A DNA stretch of 51,794 nt, from contig JAMPBO010000004.1 in assembly GCA_023666705.1 (NCBI GenBank), positions 1 to 51,794 on the forward strand, in the 5' to 3' direction. The notes under the pieces were generated by a model. That model did not search any database and was not told where the DNA came from. It saw nothing but the letters and a program-made list of their open reading frames with translations. The stretch comes from Bacteroides sp. (GTDB lineage: Bacteria > Bacillota > Clostridia > Lachnospirales > Lachnospiraceae). Made by a program: the position numbers and the translations under genes. Of the stretch, positions 1 through 8,488 are shown piece by piece. Numbering within the stretch: the first letter of the stretch is position 1; each line of letters starts with the position of its first letter.

Positions 1-1
1 T

Positions 2-1192
2 GATTAACGGGTCGATTGGCGGGTTGACGGTGGCAGCCTGGTTGTAGAGTGGGAAATATAACTGAATCAATTTTATAAGGGGATTTATTTTTTCATAATC
101 TTCCATATGTATGGTTTCTATTATCTGGTCTAAAAATTCCTGTTCGCAACATACACTTAACACCGTTATATAATCATCAAGGGCAACTTTAATCTCATCA
201 AAATCTACATTTAATGGCATTCTTTTTATGATATCATTTACTTTCGATAAAAATATATTACTTGCAGTTACAATTTCCTGGTCAACCGTATCAAAATGCC
301 ATGATTCATATCCATTTTTGTACAATGCTTCAATCTGCCCTGCTATATAATACACTTTTATCAACTCAATCCAGTCAATTTCATAGTCATAAATATCATT
401 TCCATAAACATATGCCATATTAACGGAATCCTCAATGGCTTCTTCCCTGGCTTCACTTAGTATTTTATCTCCACTTTTTTTTGCACGCTCCCTGATTTCT
501 TCTTCTGTAAGCTTCCTCTTATCAGAAAGCTCAAAGCAGTAAAAGATAAGTCCGTCTCCTCCATACCAGTAATAAATCGTGTATTCTATGTCATAAACAC
601 CAGTTTCATCCGTATACTGTTTTACAGCCTTTGTTTTTCCGTCACCAAAATCGAGCCTGTCATCCCCATGTTGATATTTTTTATTTGAATCAACATAATT
701 TTTCAACTGTTCCTTTGCCTTCTTCTTTTTATCTTCATATTGCTCATATGACCGTGGTTTTACTTCCCACAGGTATGTTACATCTTCGTCTGAATCCTTC
801 ACCCATAAATCTGCCCTGCCGGTCTTCCCCTGAAGGCTCTCCTTGTTATTGGTGCCATATTCTATTTTTAATTCTTTACCCACATTATTCTTATATTTTT
901 CTTTATTCTTATTCAATATGTCACTTTGAACCTGATTATGAAATTTATTCCATGCAAATTTGTACACGAAAATAGCAGGTCCCCATTTTCCTGCACCATT
1001 GCCTTCCGGTACACGGCTGTCCTCAATTGCCTCTTCTGTTTCTTCGCCATTGTCATTAACAGCATTATTTATTGTATCTGGTATATTATTGGTATCTCCG
1101 GCGGCATGGACCGGGACTGCCCCAATGGAAGATATTGTCAAATAAAAAATCAATAAAAAAGTTATTATTTTTCTAAATATTTTTTTCTTCAT
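2..1192 (-). CDS. Exported protein with PD-(D/E)XK nuclease-like core, 3' end beyond window
   Basis: The frame stays open from an ATG at 1192 to the left edge, giving 397 residues with the C-terminus missing. The N-terminus is a signal peptide: basic KKK..RK, hydrophobic residues 9-26, then VHAAG. Residues 125-147 read GRADLW, about 10 residues, then YLWEVKPR, followed by AKEQLKNY. This fits the D...ExK core of the PD-(D/E)XK nuclease fold with candidates D128, E143 and K145, plus the downstream Q-L-x-x-Y helix typical of the fold. The rest is charged and helical with no family I recognise. The gene starts 20 nt after the DUF4304-like gene, so the two are probably co-transcribed. The site before the start (GGGGTG) is weak. 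An exported nuclease or toxin is an inference; a non-enzymatic surface protein is possible. Confidence 0.6.
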   Translation of the reverse strand, partial: MKKKIFRKIITFLLIFYLTISSIGAVPVHAAGDTNNIPDTINNAVNDNGEETEEAIEDSRVPEGNGAGKWGPAIFVYKFAWNKFHNQVQSDILNKNKEKYKNNVGKELKIEYGTNNKESLQGKTGRADLWVKDSDEDVTYLWEVKPRSYEQYEDKKKKAKEQLKNYVDSNKKYQHGDDRLDFGDGKTKAVKQYTDETGVYDIEYTIYYWYGGDGLIFYCFELSDKRKLTEEEIRERAKKSGDKILSEAREEAIEDSVNMAYVYGNDIYDYEIDWIELIKVYYIAGQIEALYKNGYESWHFDTVDQEIVTASNIFLSKVNDIIKRMPLNVDFDEIKVALDDYITVLSVCCEQEFLDQIIETIHMEDYEKINPLIKLIQLYFPLYNQAATVNPPIDPLI

Positions 1193-1212
1193 AGTACACC
1201 CCACAAATAGTT

Positions 1213-2118
1213 TTATATGTCAAAGCCATAGCCCCTAAGTAATTCCTTGTTTTTCTCTTTTCTGCGTTCCATTTCTTTCATAAGCTTTATGTGTTCTTCC
1301 TTTTCTTCCATGTATTTTGTAAAAGTTGCTATCTGTTCATTCATAAGTTCCTCCCTGAATTTCCTATCTTTTTCAAAGCTCTCCATTGTCATTTTTGTTT
1401 TGCCCGCAGCCATTTCCTCTAAACGCCTACGGTTTCCATTTTCGTGACCCCTTATTTTCATATTTTTATATTCTTCTGTTGTATAAAAAATATAATTAAG
1501 GAAGCCTTCATTATACTCGTATCCCTTATGGTTATTTCCAAAATCATATTCGTCAATTACAAACAAATCTCCTCTAAAATACAGAAAATAATCCAAACAC
1601 GTCCTTAAATCCTTTATGGTTTCAAACAGAGGCAGCATGTATTGTTTTGTTTCTTTCAGTGCATTTTTAAGTGACACAAGCAGTGATGCTTCATCATTTT
1701 TCGTATATGAAAATACAAAAAGCTCCTGAAACCTGTCCCTTGGGCATTTATTTTCCCTTAGCTTCAGGTATGCCTCAAAAATAGGACTATTGCGGATATA
1801 CTCAGGCAAATCATCTGCGATTTCTAAATTTATATTTACAGATAAATCCTGAATATACCAATTGGAATTATCCCATGGTTTATCGTCAAAATTAATTCTT
1901 GGTCTGTATACTGTTGCAATTCCCCCAAAAACCATATATCCCTTTTCTATGTCTTCCCTTCCGAAATTTGCAGGTTGTGGGGCACATGTAATCACATGTA
2001 CAATCTCCTCCCCTATCACCCTTGCATAGTACGGATGCTTCCCCTTTACCTTCTTGAACCCATATGGCTCAAGTGCCTCTCCGTATACCTTTTGAAACGC
2101 TGTGTTTAATGACATCAT
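1213..2118 (-). CDS. DUF4304-like protein
   Basis: A 301-residue soluble protein with no signal peptide or membrane segment. The first about 110 residues (F-x-K-V-Y..L-x-P-Y-GFKK, then Y-Y-A-R, then H-V-I-T-C, then FGGIATVYRP) resemble the DUF4304 pattern of a helix, GFK(K/R), aromatic-R and two beta strands. The last about 100 residues are highly charged, Met/Glu/Lys-rich and probably helical. DUF4304-like proteins are of unknown biochemical function and are often found near polymorphic toxin loci. It lies directly upstream of the exported PD-(D/E)XK-like gene on the same strand, so an immunity or accessory role is conceivable but unproven. Two adjacent ATGs (2118 and 2115) could serve as the start; I keep the first. 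Confidence 0.5.
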   Translation of the reverse strand: MMSLNTAFQKVYGEALEPYGFKKVKGKHPYYARVIGEEIVHVITCAPQPANFGREDIEKGYMVFGGIATVYRPRINFDDKPWDNSNWYIQDLSVNINLEIADDLPEYIRNSPIFEAYLKLRENKCPRDRFQELFVFSYTKNDEASLLVSLKNALKETKQYMLPLFETIKDLRTCLDYFLYFRGDLFVIDEYDFGNNHKGYEYNEGFLNYIFYTTEEYKNMKIRGHENGNRRRLEEMAAGKTKMTMESFEKDRKFREELMNEQIATFTKYMEEKEEHIKLMKEMERRKEKNKELLRGYGFDI

Positions 2119-2214
2119 ATGCCCTATCCTGTAACTTTTTTGTTACTTTTCCTTCCCCTGCACGTGCAGAAATTATTTATATAATTTTACCTTCTCTTGA
2201 ACACCAGCCTATTA

Positions 2215-2310
2215 CTTAGCAACTTCCTTTAGGAATGTGCATATAGGAAACACAGTTTCCTATAAAATCCAGATTTGTTTTCAGCAAATGGACTGACACC
2301 CCACAAATAT
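2215..2310. repeat. Dispersed intergenic repeat, family A, copy 1
   Basis: Runs from CTTAGCAACTTCCT to a CACAAATATT-like end. The 42698-42760 segment shares the same start (CTTAGCARCTTCCT), a central CARATTTGTTTTCAG, and a similar end. Copy 1 carries an extra internal perfect hairpin at 2243-2263 (9-bp arms ATAGGAAAC/GTTTCCTAT, 3-nt loop) that the other copy lacks. It sits in the divergent spacer between the DUF4304-like gene and clpX. Confidence 0.55.
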
Positions 2311-2392
2311 TCCACTTCCAAATGTTATCATATAGAAATATATCTAATTTAGTGATATACTGTCAATATCTTATACATATTGGAGGATAAAC

Positions 2393-3748
2393 ATGTCTGA
2401 TCATAACAATAATAATGACGACTACGAATGTTACTGTTACCTTTGCAGACGTCCCGAATCATCAGTCGGCACTATGATAAAGCTACCAAACAATATTAAT
2501 ATATGTAATGATTGTATGCAGAAAAGCTTTGATGCACTTGGTGGAAATAATTTACAATTTATGGATTTTTCCAAAATGCCAAATATAAATATGTCTGAGT
2601 TCATGCCATTTGATGATATTCCAAAATCTCAAAAGGTAAAAAAGAAGAAAAAGAAAGAGGAACCCAAGGAAGAGCCTGAGCTTTCCCTTGCCACAATTCC
2701 TGCACCACACAAAATCAAAGCAATGCTTGACGAATATGTGGTCGGTCAGGAATACGCAAAGAAAGCCATTTCAGTTGCCGTATACAACCATTATAAGCGT
2801 GTTATCACCAATACAATGGATGACATTGAAATCGAAAAATCAAACATGCTTATGCTTGGACCTACTGGCTGCGGAAAAACTTATCTTGTCAAAACAATAG
2901 CACGGCTTTTAAATGTTCCCCTTGCCATTACGGATGCCACCACCTTGACGGAGGCAGGATACATAGGCGATGACGTTGAGAGCGTTCTCTCAAAGCTCCT
3001 TGCCACAGCTGACAATGACGTTGAAAAAGCAGAACGTGGAATTGTATTTATCGATGAAATTGATAAGATAGCCAAGAAAAAGGAAACCCACAGCCGTGAT
3101 GTCAGCGGCGAGGCTGTACAGCAGGGACTTTTAAAAATACTTGAGGGGGCAGAGGTTGAGGTGCCTGTCGGTGCAGGCAGCAAAAATGCCATGACACCGA
3201 CCACAACCATGAATACAAAAAATATCCTTTTTATCTGTGGCGGTGCATTTCCTGAAATTGAGGATATCATAAAACAGCGTCTTTCCAAAAAGTCCTCCAT
3301 GGGCTTTAATGCCGAGCTTAAGGACCGGTTTGACAATGAACTAAACATTATCAAGGAGGTTACGGTCGAGGATCTCCGTGATTTTGGTATGATACCTGAG
3401 TTTTTGGGAAGACTTCCTGTGCTGTTCACCCTCGATGCATTGGACAAGGATATGTATATCCGCATTTTAAAGGAACCAAAAAATGCAATTTTAAAGCAAT
3501 ACACAAAGCTTTTGGCACTGGATGAGGTTGCCCTATGCTTTGACGAATCTGCTTATGATGAGATTGCAGAGCTTGCAATGCAGAAAAAAACAGGTGCAAG
3601 GGCACTCCGTGCCATCATCGAGAAATTTATGCTTGACATCATGTACGAAATACCGCGGGACGACAGCATAGGCAAGGTAACAATCACAGGCAACTACATT
3701 AAAGGAACAGGTGCTCCTGTCATAGAACTTCGTGGAACAAACATATAA
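2393..3748 (+). CDS. clpX: ATP-dependent Clp protease ATP-binding subunit ClpX
   Basis: 451 residues covering the whole ClpX architecture. ClpX unfolds tagged proteins and feeds them to the ClpP peptidase. The N-terminal zinc-binding domain has C15-x2-C18 and C38-x2-C41. A lysine-rich linker (residues 78-95) follows. The AAA+ module has Walker A GPTGCGKT (156-163), Walker B VFIDE (218-222), pore loop GYIG (189-192), the RDVSGEAVQQ segment, the ClpP-docking loop as MGF (303-305, normally IGF), IPEFLGRLPV and the sensor-2 GARAL. All catalytic elements are intact. GGAGG lies 6 nt before the ATG. It is not next to clpP, tig or lon, so this may be a second, stand-alone clpX paralogue. A glycerophosphodiesterase gene follows after 19 nt. 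Confidence 0.93.
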   Translation: MSDHNNNNDDYECYCYLCRRPESSVGTMIKLPNNINICNDCMQKSFDALGGNNLQFMDFSKMPNINMSEFMPFDDIPKSQKVKKKKKKEEPKEEPELSLATIPAPHKIKAMLDEYVVGQEYAKKAISVAVYNHYKRVITNTMDDIEIEKSNMLMLGPTGCGKTYLVKTIARLLNVPLAITDATTLTEAGYIGDDVESVLSKLLATADNDVEKAERGIVFIDEIDKIAKKKETHSRDVSGEAVQQGLLKILEGAEVEVPVGAGSKNAMTPTTTMNTKNILFICGGAFPEIEDIIKQRLSKKSSMGFNAELKDRFDNELNIIKEVTVEDLRDFGMIPEFLGRLPVLFTLDALDKDMYIRILKEPKNAILKQYTKLLALDEVALCFDESAYDEIAELAMQKKTGARALRAIIEKFMLDIMYEIPRDDSIGKVTITGNYIKGTGAPVIELRGTNI

Positions 3749-3767
3749 TAATGTAGGAGGGGAAGAT

Positions 3768-4472
3768 ATGAAACCTGCTATTATTGCACACAGGGGAGCG
3801 TCCGCACTTGCAAAATATGAAAATACCATTGAGGCATTTCAGCTTGCCATCGACTTAAATGTTGATTATGTGGAGTTTGATATACGGAAAACTTACGATG
3901 ACAAGCTGATTGTTTTTCACAACGCCGACATAAACGGCAAACCCATAAGCTCCCTGACCTATCGGGAGCTTTGTGAAATCACGGCAGCAGACGGTTATGT
4001 ACCGCCGCTCCTTTCCCAGGTCGTTGATTTATGCAAGGGTAACATTAAACTTGATATTGAGTTAAAGGAGACAGGCTACGAAAAACGGGTCATTGACATT
4101 GTGTTAAAAAGCTACGCTTACAGGGACTTTTTTATAAAATCCTTCCATGACACCGCCATTTTTCGTGTAAAGCAGTATGACCACAATATCATAACCGGAC
4201 TCTTGGTAGGAAAAAAACATGCTTCACCCAAAAGACGCCTGCATGAGCTTTTTCCAAAAAAACGGCTTTCCATGTGTAAGGCAGATTTTATTTCCCCAAA
4301 CTATTTTTTCTGCTTTATCGGCTACATAAAGCGGATGCACCGCATGGGCATTCAAACACTTGTGTGGACGGTCAACAATGAAAAGCAAATGAAACGATGC
4401 ATCCGTCTTGGTGCAGATGGAATCATAACCGACCGTCCTGATTTAGCATTAAAGCTTTTACGTGATACTTAA
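3768..4472 (+). CDS. Glycerophosphodiester phosphodiesterase (GDPD family)
   Basis: 234 residues. Family members hydrolyse glycerophosphodiesters to glycerol-3-phosphate and an alcohol. The GDPD signature is complete at the N-terminus: AHRGAS with H8, YENT with E18, then EFDIR and VFHN, giving the metal-binding Glu/Asp and the second catalytic His. The C-terminus has QTLVWTVNN and GADGIITDRP, typical of the family's last strands. There is no signal peptide, so it is cytoplasmic. I place the start at the ATG after GTAGGAGGGG (3754-3762), not at an ATG 36 nt upstream that overlaps clpX and lacks a ribosome binding site. It lies 19 nt after clpX and is probably co-transcribed with it. Confidence 0.9.
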   Translation: MKPAIIAHRGASALAKYENTIEAFQLAIDLNVDYVEFDIRKTYDDKLIVFHNADINGKPISSLTYRELCEITAADGYVPPLLSQVVDLCKGNIKLDIELKETGYEKRVIDIVLKSYAYRDFFIKSFHDTAIFRVKQYDHNIITGLLVGKKHASPKRRLHELFPKKRLSMCKADFISPNYFFCFIGYIKRMHRMGIQTLVWTVNNEKQMKRCIRLGADGIITDRPDLALKLLRDT

Positions 4473-4665
4473 TGCAAAACTAGTTTTTTTAAAACGTCCG
4501 TTGTATAATATAGACAAATCAACGCAAGGCACGCTTCCGCTATATGTCGCACGTAACGGTACTAAGCTCGAAAAAACCTCGCTAAGTACCGACGGCTTCA
4601 TAATGCCTTACTTATGATATTGTATATATTATACAACTAAGTTTTTGGAAATAAAAAGTTTTGCA
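4473..4665. repeat. 193-bp nested inverted repeat (MITE-like or large hairpin)
   Basis: Nested complementary arms bracket this whole spacer. The outer arms TGCAAAACT (4473-4481) and AGTTTTGCA (4657-4665) are perfect. The next arms, 13 nt at 4500-4512 (GTTGTATAATATA) and 4625-4637, are also perfect. Inside are AAGGCA/TGCCTT (4526-4531, 4604-4609) and CGGTACTAAGC/GCTAAGTACCG (4557-4567, 4581-4591, one mismatch). It begins immediately after the GDPD stop codon and ends about 40 nt before proC. No transposase is present. I did not see a second full copy in the window. Confidence 0.5.
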
Positions 4666-4704
4666 ATCGGCTATTTAAAAAGAGATAAGAAAGGAATGAT
4701 TAAA

Positions 4705-5502
4705 ATGAAATACAAGGTTGGATTTATTGGATGCGGAAATATGGCATCCGCAATTATTGGTGGTCTGAAAAGCAAGGCAAATATTTCTGCTGATGCAATT
4801 ATCGTGGCTGACGCATCGGAAGCTGCCCTGAAAAAAGCAACAGAAGCCCTCGGTGTCCATACCAGTGACAATTGCACGGTTGCAGCATCCTGTGATGTTC
4901 TGTTTTTGTCGGTCAAGCCACAATTTTATGAGACTGTCATACATGAAATCAAGGACAGTCTTCCAAATGAGCAGCTGATTGTGACAATTGCACCGGGAAA
5001 AACTCTGGCATGGCTCGGTGAGCGTCTCGGCACGGATAAAAAAATCATTCGGACGATGCCAAATACACCTGCCCTCGTAGGCGAGGGAATTACAGGCGTA
5101 TGCAAAAATGAAACTGTAACACAGGAAGAATTTGAGCACGTTCTGTCACTGCTTCAAAGCTTCGGGCTGGCGGAAGAAATCCCTGAAAGCCTTATGGACG
5201 TATGTGTATCTGTAAGTGGAAGCTCACCTGCATATGTATTTATGTTCATCGAAGCCATGGCTGACGCCGCAGTTGCAGACGGTATGCCAAGGGACAAGGC
5301 ATACAAATTTGCCGCCCAATCCGTGCTTGGAAGTGCCAAAATGGTATTGGAAACAGGAAAGCATCCTGCCGAGCTTAAGGATATGGTCTGTTCCCCTGGC
5401 GGTACTACCATCGAGGCAGTCCGTGTACTTGAGGAAAAAGGCATGCGGAGTGCTGTCATAGAAGCCATGAAGGCATGTACGAAAAAAGCGAAGGGCTTAT
5501 AA
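4705..5502 (+). CDS. proC: Pyrroline-5-carboxylate reductase
   Basis: 265 residues. It reduces 1-pyrroline-5-carboxylate to L-proline with NAD(P)H, the last step of proline synthesis. The N-terminal Rossmann motif GFIGCGNMASAI, VKPQFY, TIAPGKTLAWL, RTMPNTPALVGEG and the C-terminal SGSSPAY...D.A...G and SPGGTTIEA motifs are all present; length is normal. I chose the ATG at 4705 because AAAGGA lies 9 nt upstream and the protein then starts with MKYKVGFIG. Upstream in-frame ATGs read through non-conserved sequence from the inverted repeat. proB (glutamate 5-kinase) lies about 14 kb away on the other strand. A bidirectional terminator follows. Confidence 0.95.
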   Translation: MKYKVGFIGCGNMASAIIGGLKSKANISADAIIVADASEAALKKATEALGVHTSDNCTVAASCDVLFLSVKPQFYETVIHEIKDSLPNEQLIVTIAPGKTLAWLGERLGTDKKIIRTMPNTPALVGEGITGVCKNETVTQEEFEHVLSLLQSFGLAEEIPESLMDVCVSVSGSSPAYVFMFIEAMADAAVADGMPRDKAYKFAAQSVLGSAKMVLETGKHPAELKDMVCSPGGTTIEAVRVLEEKGMRSAVIEAMKACTKKAKGL

Positions 5503-5574
5503 CTTAGCATGCTCCACAAGAAGTGTGCCTATATAAACCACAGTTTGTATCCTGACAGAATTTTTAATCCTGCC

Positions 5575-5605
5575 TTATAAGGAGGTTCGTAGAACTTTCT
5601 TATAA
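5575..5605. repeat. 31-nt palindromic hairpin, family B, copy 1
   Basis: A 14-bp stem with ends TTATAA/TTATAA and core GTTC/GAAC around a GTA loop. The same 31-nt hairpin recurs at 49841-49871. Several sites differ, but the stem is kept through G-U wobbles and one G-C versus G-U substitution (stem position 11), which points to a conserved RNA structure. Both copies are preceded by AATCCTGmC. Confidence 0.6.
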
Positions 5606-5616
5606 AGTAAAAAAAT

Positions 5617-5663
5617 AGCCACTGCATACACAGATATGAAATCTATGCTACAGTGGCTTTTTT
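5617..5663 (+). terminator. Bidirectional intrinsic terminator after proC
   Basis: AGCCACTG (5617-5624) pairs with CAGTGGCT (5651-5658), followed by TTTTTT. An A-run (5609-5616) on the other side gives a T-run on the minus strand, so it can also terminate the convergent histone-like gene. Confidence 0.85.
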
Positions 5664-5719
5664 GTATCCAAACTCCATCGCAAAAAACGATTTGTCCGGC
5701 ATATATGTTCTATATTACA

Positions 5720-6205
5720 TTATAATGAGAAGGAACCTTCCTCGCCATCAGCAGTGAAGTAAACCATTCCATTTTCAGGCTGGTAGTAAACATTTAAGCT
5801 CTTGATTGACTTCTTTCCACTTACCTCGATTGCCTTTGCAGTAATCTCATCTGTGAAAATCTGTCCACCATTGAACTCAACACATACCTTTGTGGTTGCT
5901 GCCTTAGCAGGAGCTGCCTTCTTTGCAGGTGCTGCCTTTTTAGCAGGTGCTGCTTTCTTTGCAGGTGCTTTTGCTGCGGTTTCCTTCTTAGCAGGTGTTG
6001 CCTTTGTTGCTGTCTCTTTCTTTGCAGGTGCTTTTGCTGCTGCCTTTGTCTCTGTCTTAACCTCAGTCGCTGCTGTTTCTTTCTTTGCAGGTGCTGCCTT
6101 CTTTGCTGTTGTCTTAGCTGCCGGCTTTGCCTCTGTCTTAGTTGCTGCCTTTGCTGCTTCCACCTTAGCCATCGTTGAATCAACTGTCGCTTTCTTAACT
6201 GCCAT
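5720..6205 (-). CDS. Lys/Ala-rich histone H1-like protein with small C-terminal domain
   Basis: 161 residues. From about 20 to 105 the protein is almost only A, K, P, T and E, with repeated PAKK/AAPAKKA units like the tails of eukaryotic histone H1 and bacterial H1-like proteins. The last about 55 residues form a compact domain (KVCVEFNGGQIFTDEI...SLNVYYQPENGMVYFTADG). I believe this corresponds to a Lachnospiraceae domain of unknown function (possibly DUF6465, from memory). The start at 6205 follows GGAGG by 8 nt; an upstream in-frame start would add 29 unrelated residues. The basic tail suggests binding to DNA, RNA or polyphosphate in the cytoplasm; this is inferred from composition only. 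The repeats make the opposite-strand frames look open. Confidence 0.8.
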   Translation of the reverse strand: MAVKKATVDSTMAKVEAAKAATKTEAKPAAKTTAKKAAPAKKETAATEVKTETKAAAKAPAKKETATKATPAKKETAAKAPAKKAAPAKKAAPAKKAAPAKAATTKVCVEFNGGQIFTDEITAKAIEVSGKKSIKSLNVYYQPENGMVYFTADGEEGSFSL

Positions 6206-6383
6206 CTTAATTTCCTCCGTAAATAAAATAAATATACGTTCTACAATGATGTCATTTTTTGTTTGCAAGGATGATATTACGCTTTTTTGCACGTTTTTGC
6301 AAGGTTTTTAATTTTTTTCTTAAGTATTTACCAATTGACAACCGCATTATACCCAAAAAAGCGACACTTTGCACAATATATAT

Positions 6384-8312
6384 TTATGCATTGTTTGCCC
6401 TTACAAACTCAACAAACTCATTCCTTGGTATCGGCTTTGAGTAGTAATACCCCTGTATATACTCGCACTTCAAATCCGAGAAAAATCTTACAAGCTTCTC
6501 GTTTTCCACGCCTTCCACCACGATTTTCATATCCATATCCTTGACCATCTTCACCATATTTTCCAGTATAATCTTAAGCTTGGTGCTGTCGCCCACATCG
6601 GCAAAGGTCTTGTCAAATTTTACAATGGACAAAGGAAGGGATGCAATTCTCTTCATGTTTGAGTATCCTGTTCCAAAGTCATCCAATGAAAACTCAATAC
6701 CTGCATCCGTAAGCTGATTGATATTTGCATACATCACACGCTGGGAATATGACGTTGCAGTCTCCGTTATCTCAAGATTAATCTGTCTTGGCTTAACATG
6801 ATACTTTTTCATTGTGTCAAGTATGTCATTTGCAAGCCCCTCCTGCATACACTGTATGGTGGACAAATTCACTTCGATATACTTAATTTTCAGGGAAGCA
6901 AATTCTTCGCTTGCAATAAACTTGCACACCTCTTCAAAGACAAATGCCCCGATTCTGTGTATGGAGCCATTTTTTTCAGCAACAGGAATAAATACCTCCG
7001 GCGAAATAAAGCCATATTTTTCATCCTTCAACCTTAAAAGTGCCTCTGCAGAATTGAACTGCTGATTACTTACCGAGTAAATCGGCTGATAGTAAACCTC
7101 AAATTTGTTCTTAATCAGTGCATCCTCAAGAATTGCATCCATTTCCTTTATGAGATTGTATTGTTTATTTTTAATGATGTCCTCCGCATGTACTACACTT
7201 GCGGTAAATTCCTGCTTTTCCAGCTGGCTTCCAAAAGCAATCAGTGTATCAAAATCATTTAAATCATCCGGGCATTTTACGATACAGACATAAGTCTGCA
7301 TGCTGATTCCTACATTTTGCATACTTACGTTACTGTTCATAACCCAATTGATTTTTTCTGCCGCTTCCTCTGTCTTTCCAAAGCTGTTTTCGTCTATGAC
7401 TACCCGAAAGCGTCCATTTCCCATGTAGTAAAATTCGGCACTAAGCTTAATCTGCCGCTTCAGCCTCATAAAGCCATCACTTATCCTCTTGATAATCTGT
7501 CTTGTGCTTTCGTAACCTACCACATCCTGCAGTGCCCTATAATTTGCAACGCTTACCATGATAATCTGAACCTTTTTGTTATTTCTGAAAGTCCGTTTCA
7601 TGTCAGATTCATATGCAACCAGCTTGTAAATTCCCGTGGAGGCGTCTATCCGTTCCTCCGGTCTTTGAATCATCAGCATAATCAGAAGCAACGCAAGGGA
7701 TATTGCGAACAGCTCTATCAGTACATTTGGCATCAGAATTTGTATAATTGTGGAAGAAAGCATAAACGGATATATTACCAACAGAGAAATCCTCTTCTCC
7801 CTCTCAAGATATGCCGTATATTTGATTGTGTGATAAAAAGCATAAGCAATATACACCAAAACAGCTCCATACAAAACAAAGAAATACTTTCCCCTTGTGT
7901 AAGTATCCGTTTCATCCAGATAATAAATCCATCCTGTCCAATTGCTTATAATAGTAGAGAAAAATACGACGAAAAACGGAATCGGCATCAAAAGCTTTAA
8001 GCTCCTGTTATTGCTGAGCTTATGCCATGTATCCGTGATTGCAACCAAATAAAAATCAAAAATGGCTATTGTAAGATTGTGAAGAATCAGATAGCTGTCA
8101 TGGGCTATGTATTTTGCAATTCTGTTTCCTGTCCCCATATTGTCAAGAGAAACTGCCCATATGTCAGATATAACGGAAAAAAGGGTAACCAGAAGCAGAA
8201 ATAAAAAACCCATATTTGCCTTGCCGCGAAACAACCTTCTGAATAAAATAGCAGCAAGCATAATAAGCATGATAGCCGACGCACAATAATCAAAGTATAA
8301 TAATTTTTCCAT
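6384..8312 (-). CDS. Membrane c-di-GMP phosphodiesterase: 7TM-like, degenerate GGDEF, active EAL
   Basis: 642 residues. The first about 215 contain six to seven hydrophobic segments (about 8-25, 34-56, 73-95, 105-123, 143-160, 177-197 and 200-215), probably a sensory membrane domain. Residues 223-375 look like a GGDEF domain whose signature is lost (GNGRFRVVI at 298-306), so cyclase activity is unlikely. Residues 385-640 are an EAL domain with all catalytic positions: E423 (EALLRL), N482 (VNLS), E514 (EITE), D544-D545 (DDFGTG), K565, E600 (EGVE) and Q620 (QGYYYSKP). An active phosphodiesterase converting c-di-GMP to pGpG is therefore expected. It is monocistronic, with tRNA-Pro upstream on the same strand. 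Confidence 0.9.
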   Translation of the reverse strand: MEKLLYFDYCASAIMLIMLAAILFRRLFRGKANMGFLFLLLVTLFSVISDIWAVSLDNMGTGNRIAKYIAHDSYLILHNLTIAIFDFYLVAITDTWHKLSNNRSLKLLMPIPFFVVFFSTIISNWTGWIYYLDETDTYTRGKYFFVLYGAVLVYIAYAFYHTIKYTAYLEREKRISLLVIYPFMLSSTIIQILMPNVLIELFAISLALLLIMLMIQRPEERIDASTGIYKLVAYESDMKRTFRNNKKVQIIMVSVANYRALQDVVGYESTRQIIKRISDGFMRLKRQIKLSAEFYYMGNGRFRVVIDENSFGKTEEAAEKINWVMNSNVSMQNVGISMQTYVCIVKCPDDLNDFDTLIAFGSQLEKQEFTASVVHAEDIIKNKQYNLIKEMDAILEDALIKNKFEVYYQPIYSVSNQQFNSAEALLRLKDEKYGFISPEVFIPVAEKNGSIHRIGAFVFEEVCKFIASEEFASLKIKYIEVNLSTIQCMQEGLANDILDTMKKYHVKPRQINLEITETATSYSQRVMYANINQLTDAGIEFSLDDFGTGYSNMKRIASLPLSIVKFDKTFADVGDSTKLKIILENMVKMVKDMDMKIVVEGVENEKLVRFFSDLKCEYIQGYYYSKPIPRNEFVEFVRANNA

Positions 8313-8399
8313 AATACTTACCCCACCTCTACAATTTCAAAACGAAGAGCTGAAAAACGAGCTGTCACTGATGCTGCAATTTTAATCAAATAAAACCAA

Positions 8400-8473
8400 T
8401 CGGCGTGACAGGATTTGAACCTGCGACTTCGTAGTCCCGAACCACGCGCTCTACCAAACTGAGCCACACGCCG
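8400..8473 (-). tRNA. tRNA-Pro (anticodon CGG)
   Basis: The reverse complement folds as a full cloverleaf: acceptor CGGCGTG pairs with CACGCCG, the D arm is GCTC..GAGC, the anticodon stem is CGTGG/CTACG with loop TTCGGGA, and the T arm is GCAGG-TTCAAAT-CCTGT. Anticodon CGG reads the proline codon CCG. The discriminator is A and the CCA end is not encoded. Confidence 0.95.
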
Positions 8474-8488
8474 AAAAGCCTATTTCAC

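Noticed and set aside
2881-3504. 207-codon frame antisense to clpX
   Set aside because: Lies wholly inside the highly conserved clpX gene and gives a Ser/Arg-rich product without family motifs.
5802-6311. Open 169-codon frame on the plus strand across the histone-like gene
   Set aside because: It is a mirror of the Ala/Lys-rich repeats; GC-rich lysine/alanine codons on one strand leave the opposite strand open. It has no ribosome binding site and a low-complexity product.
7317-8000. 227-codon frame antisense to the EAL gene
   Set aside because: Shadow of a gene whose catalytic motifs are all intact; the product has no recognisable domain.
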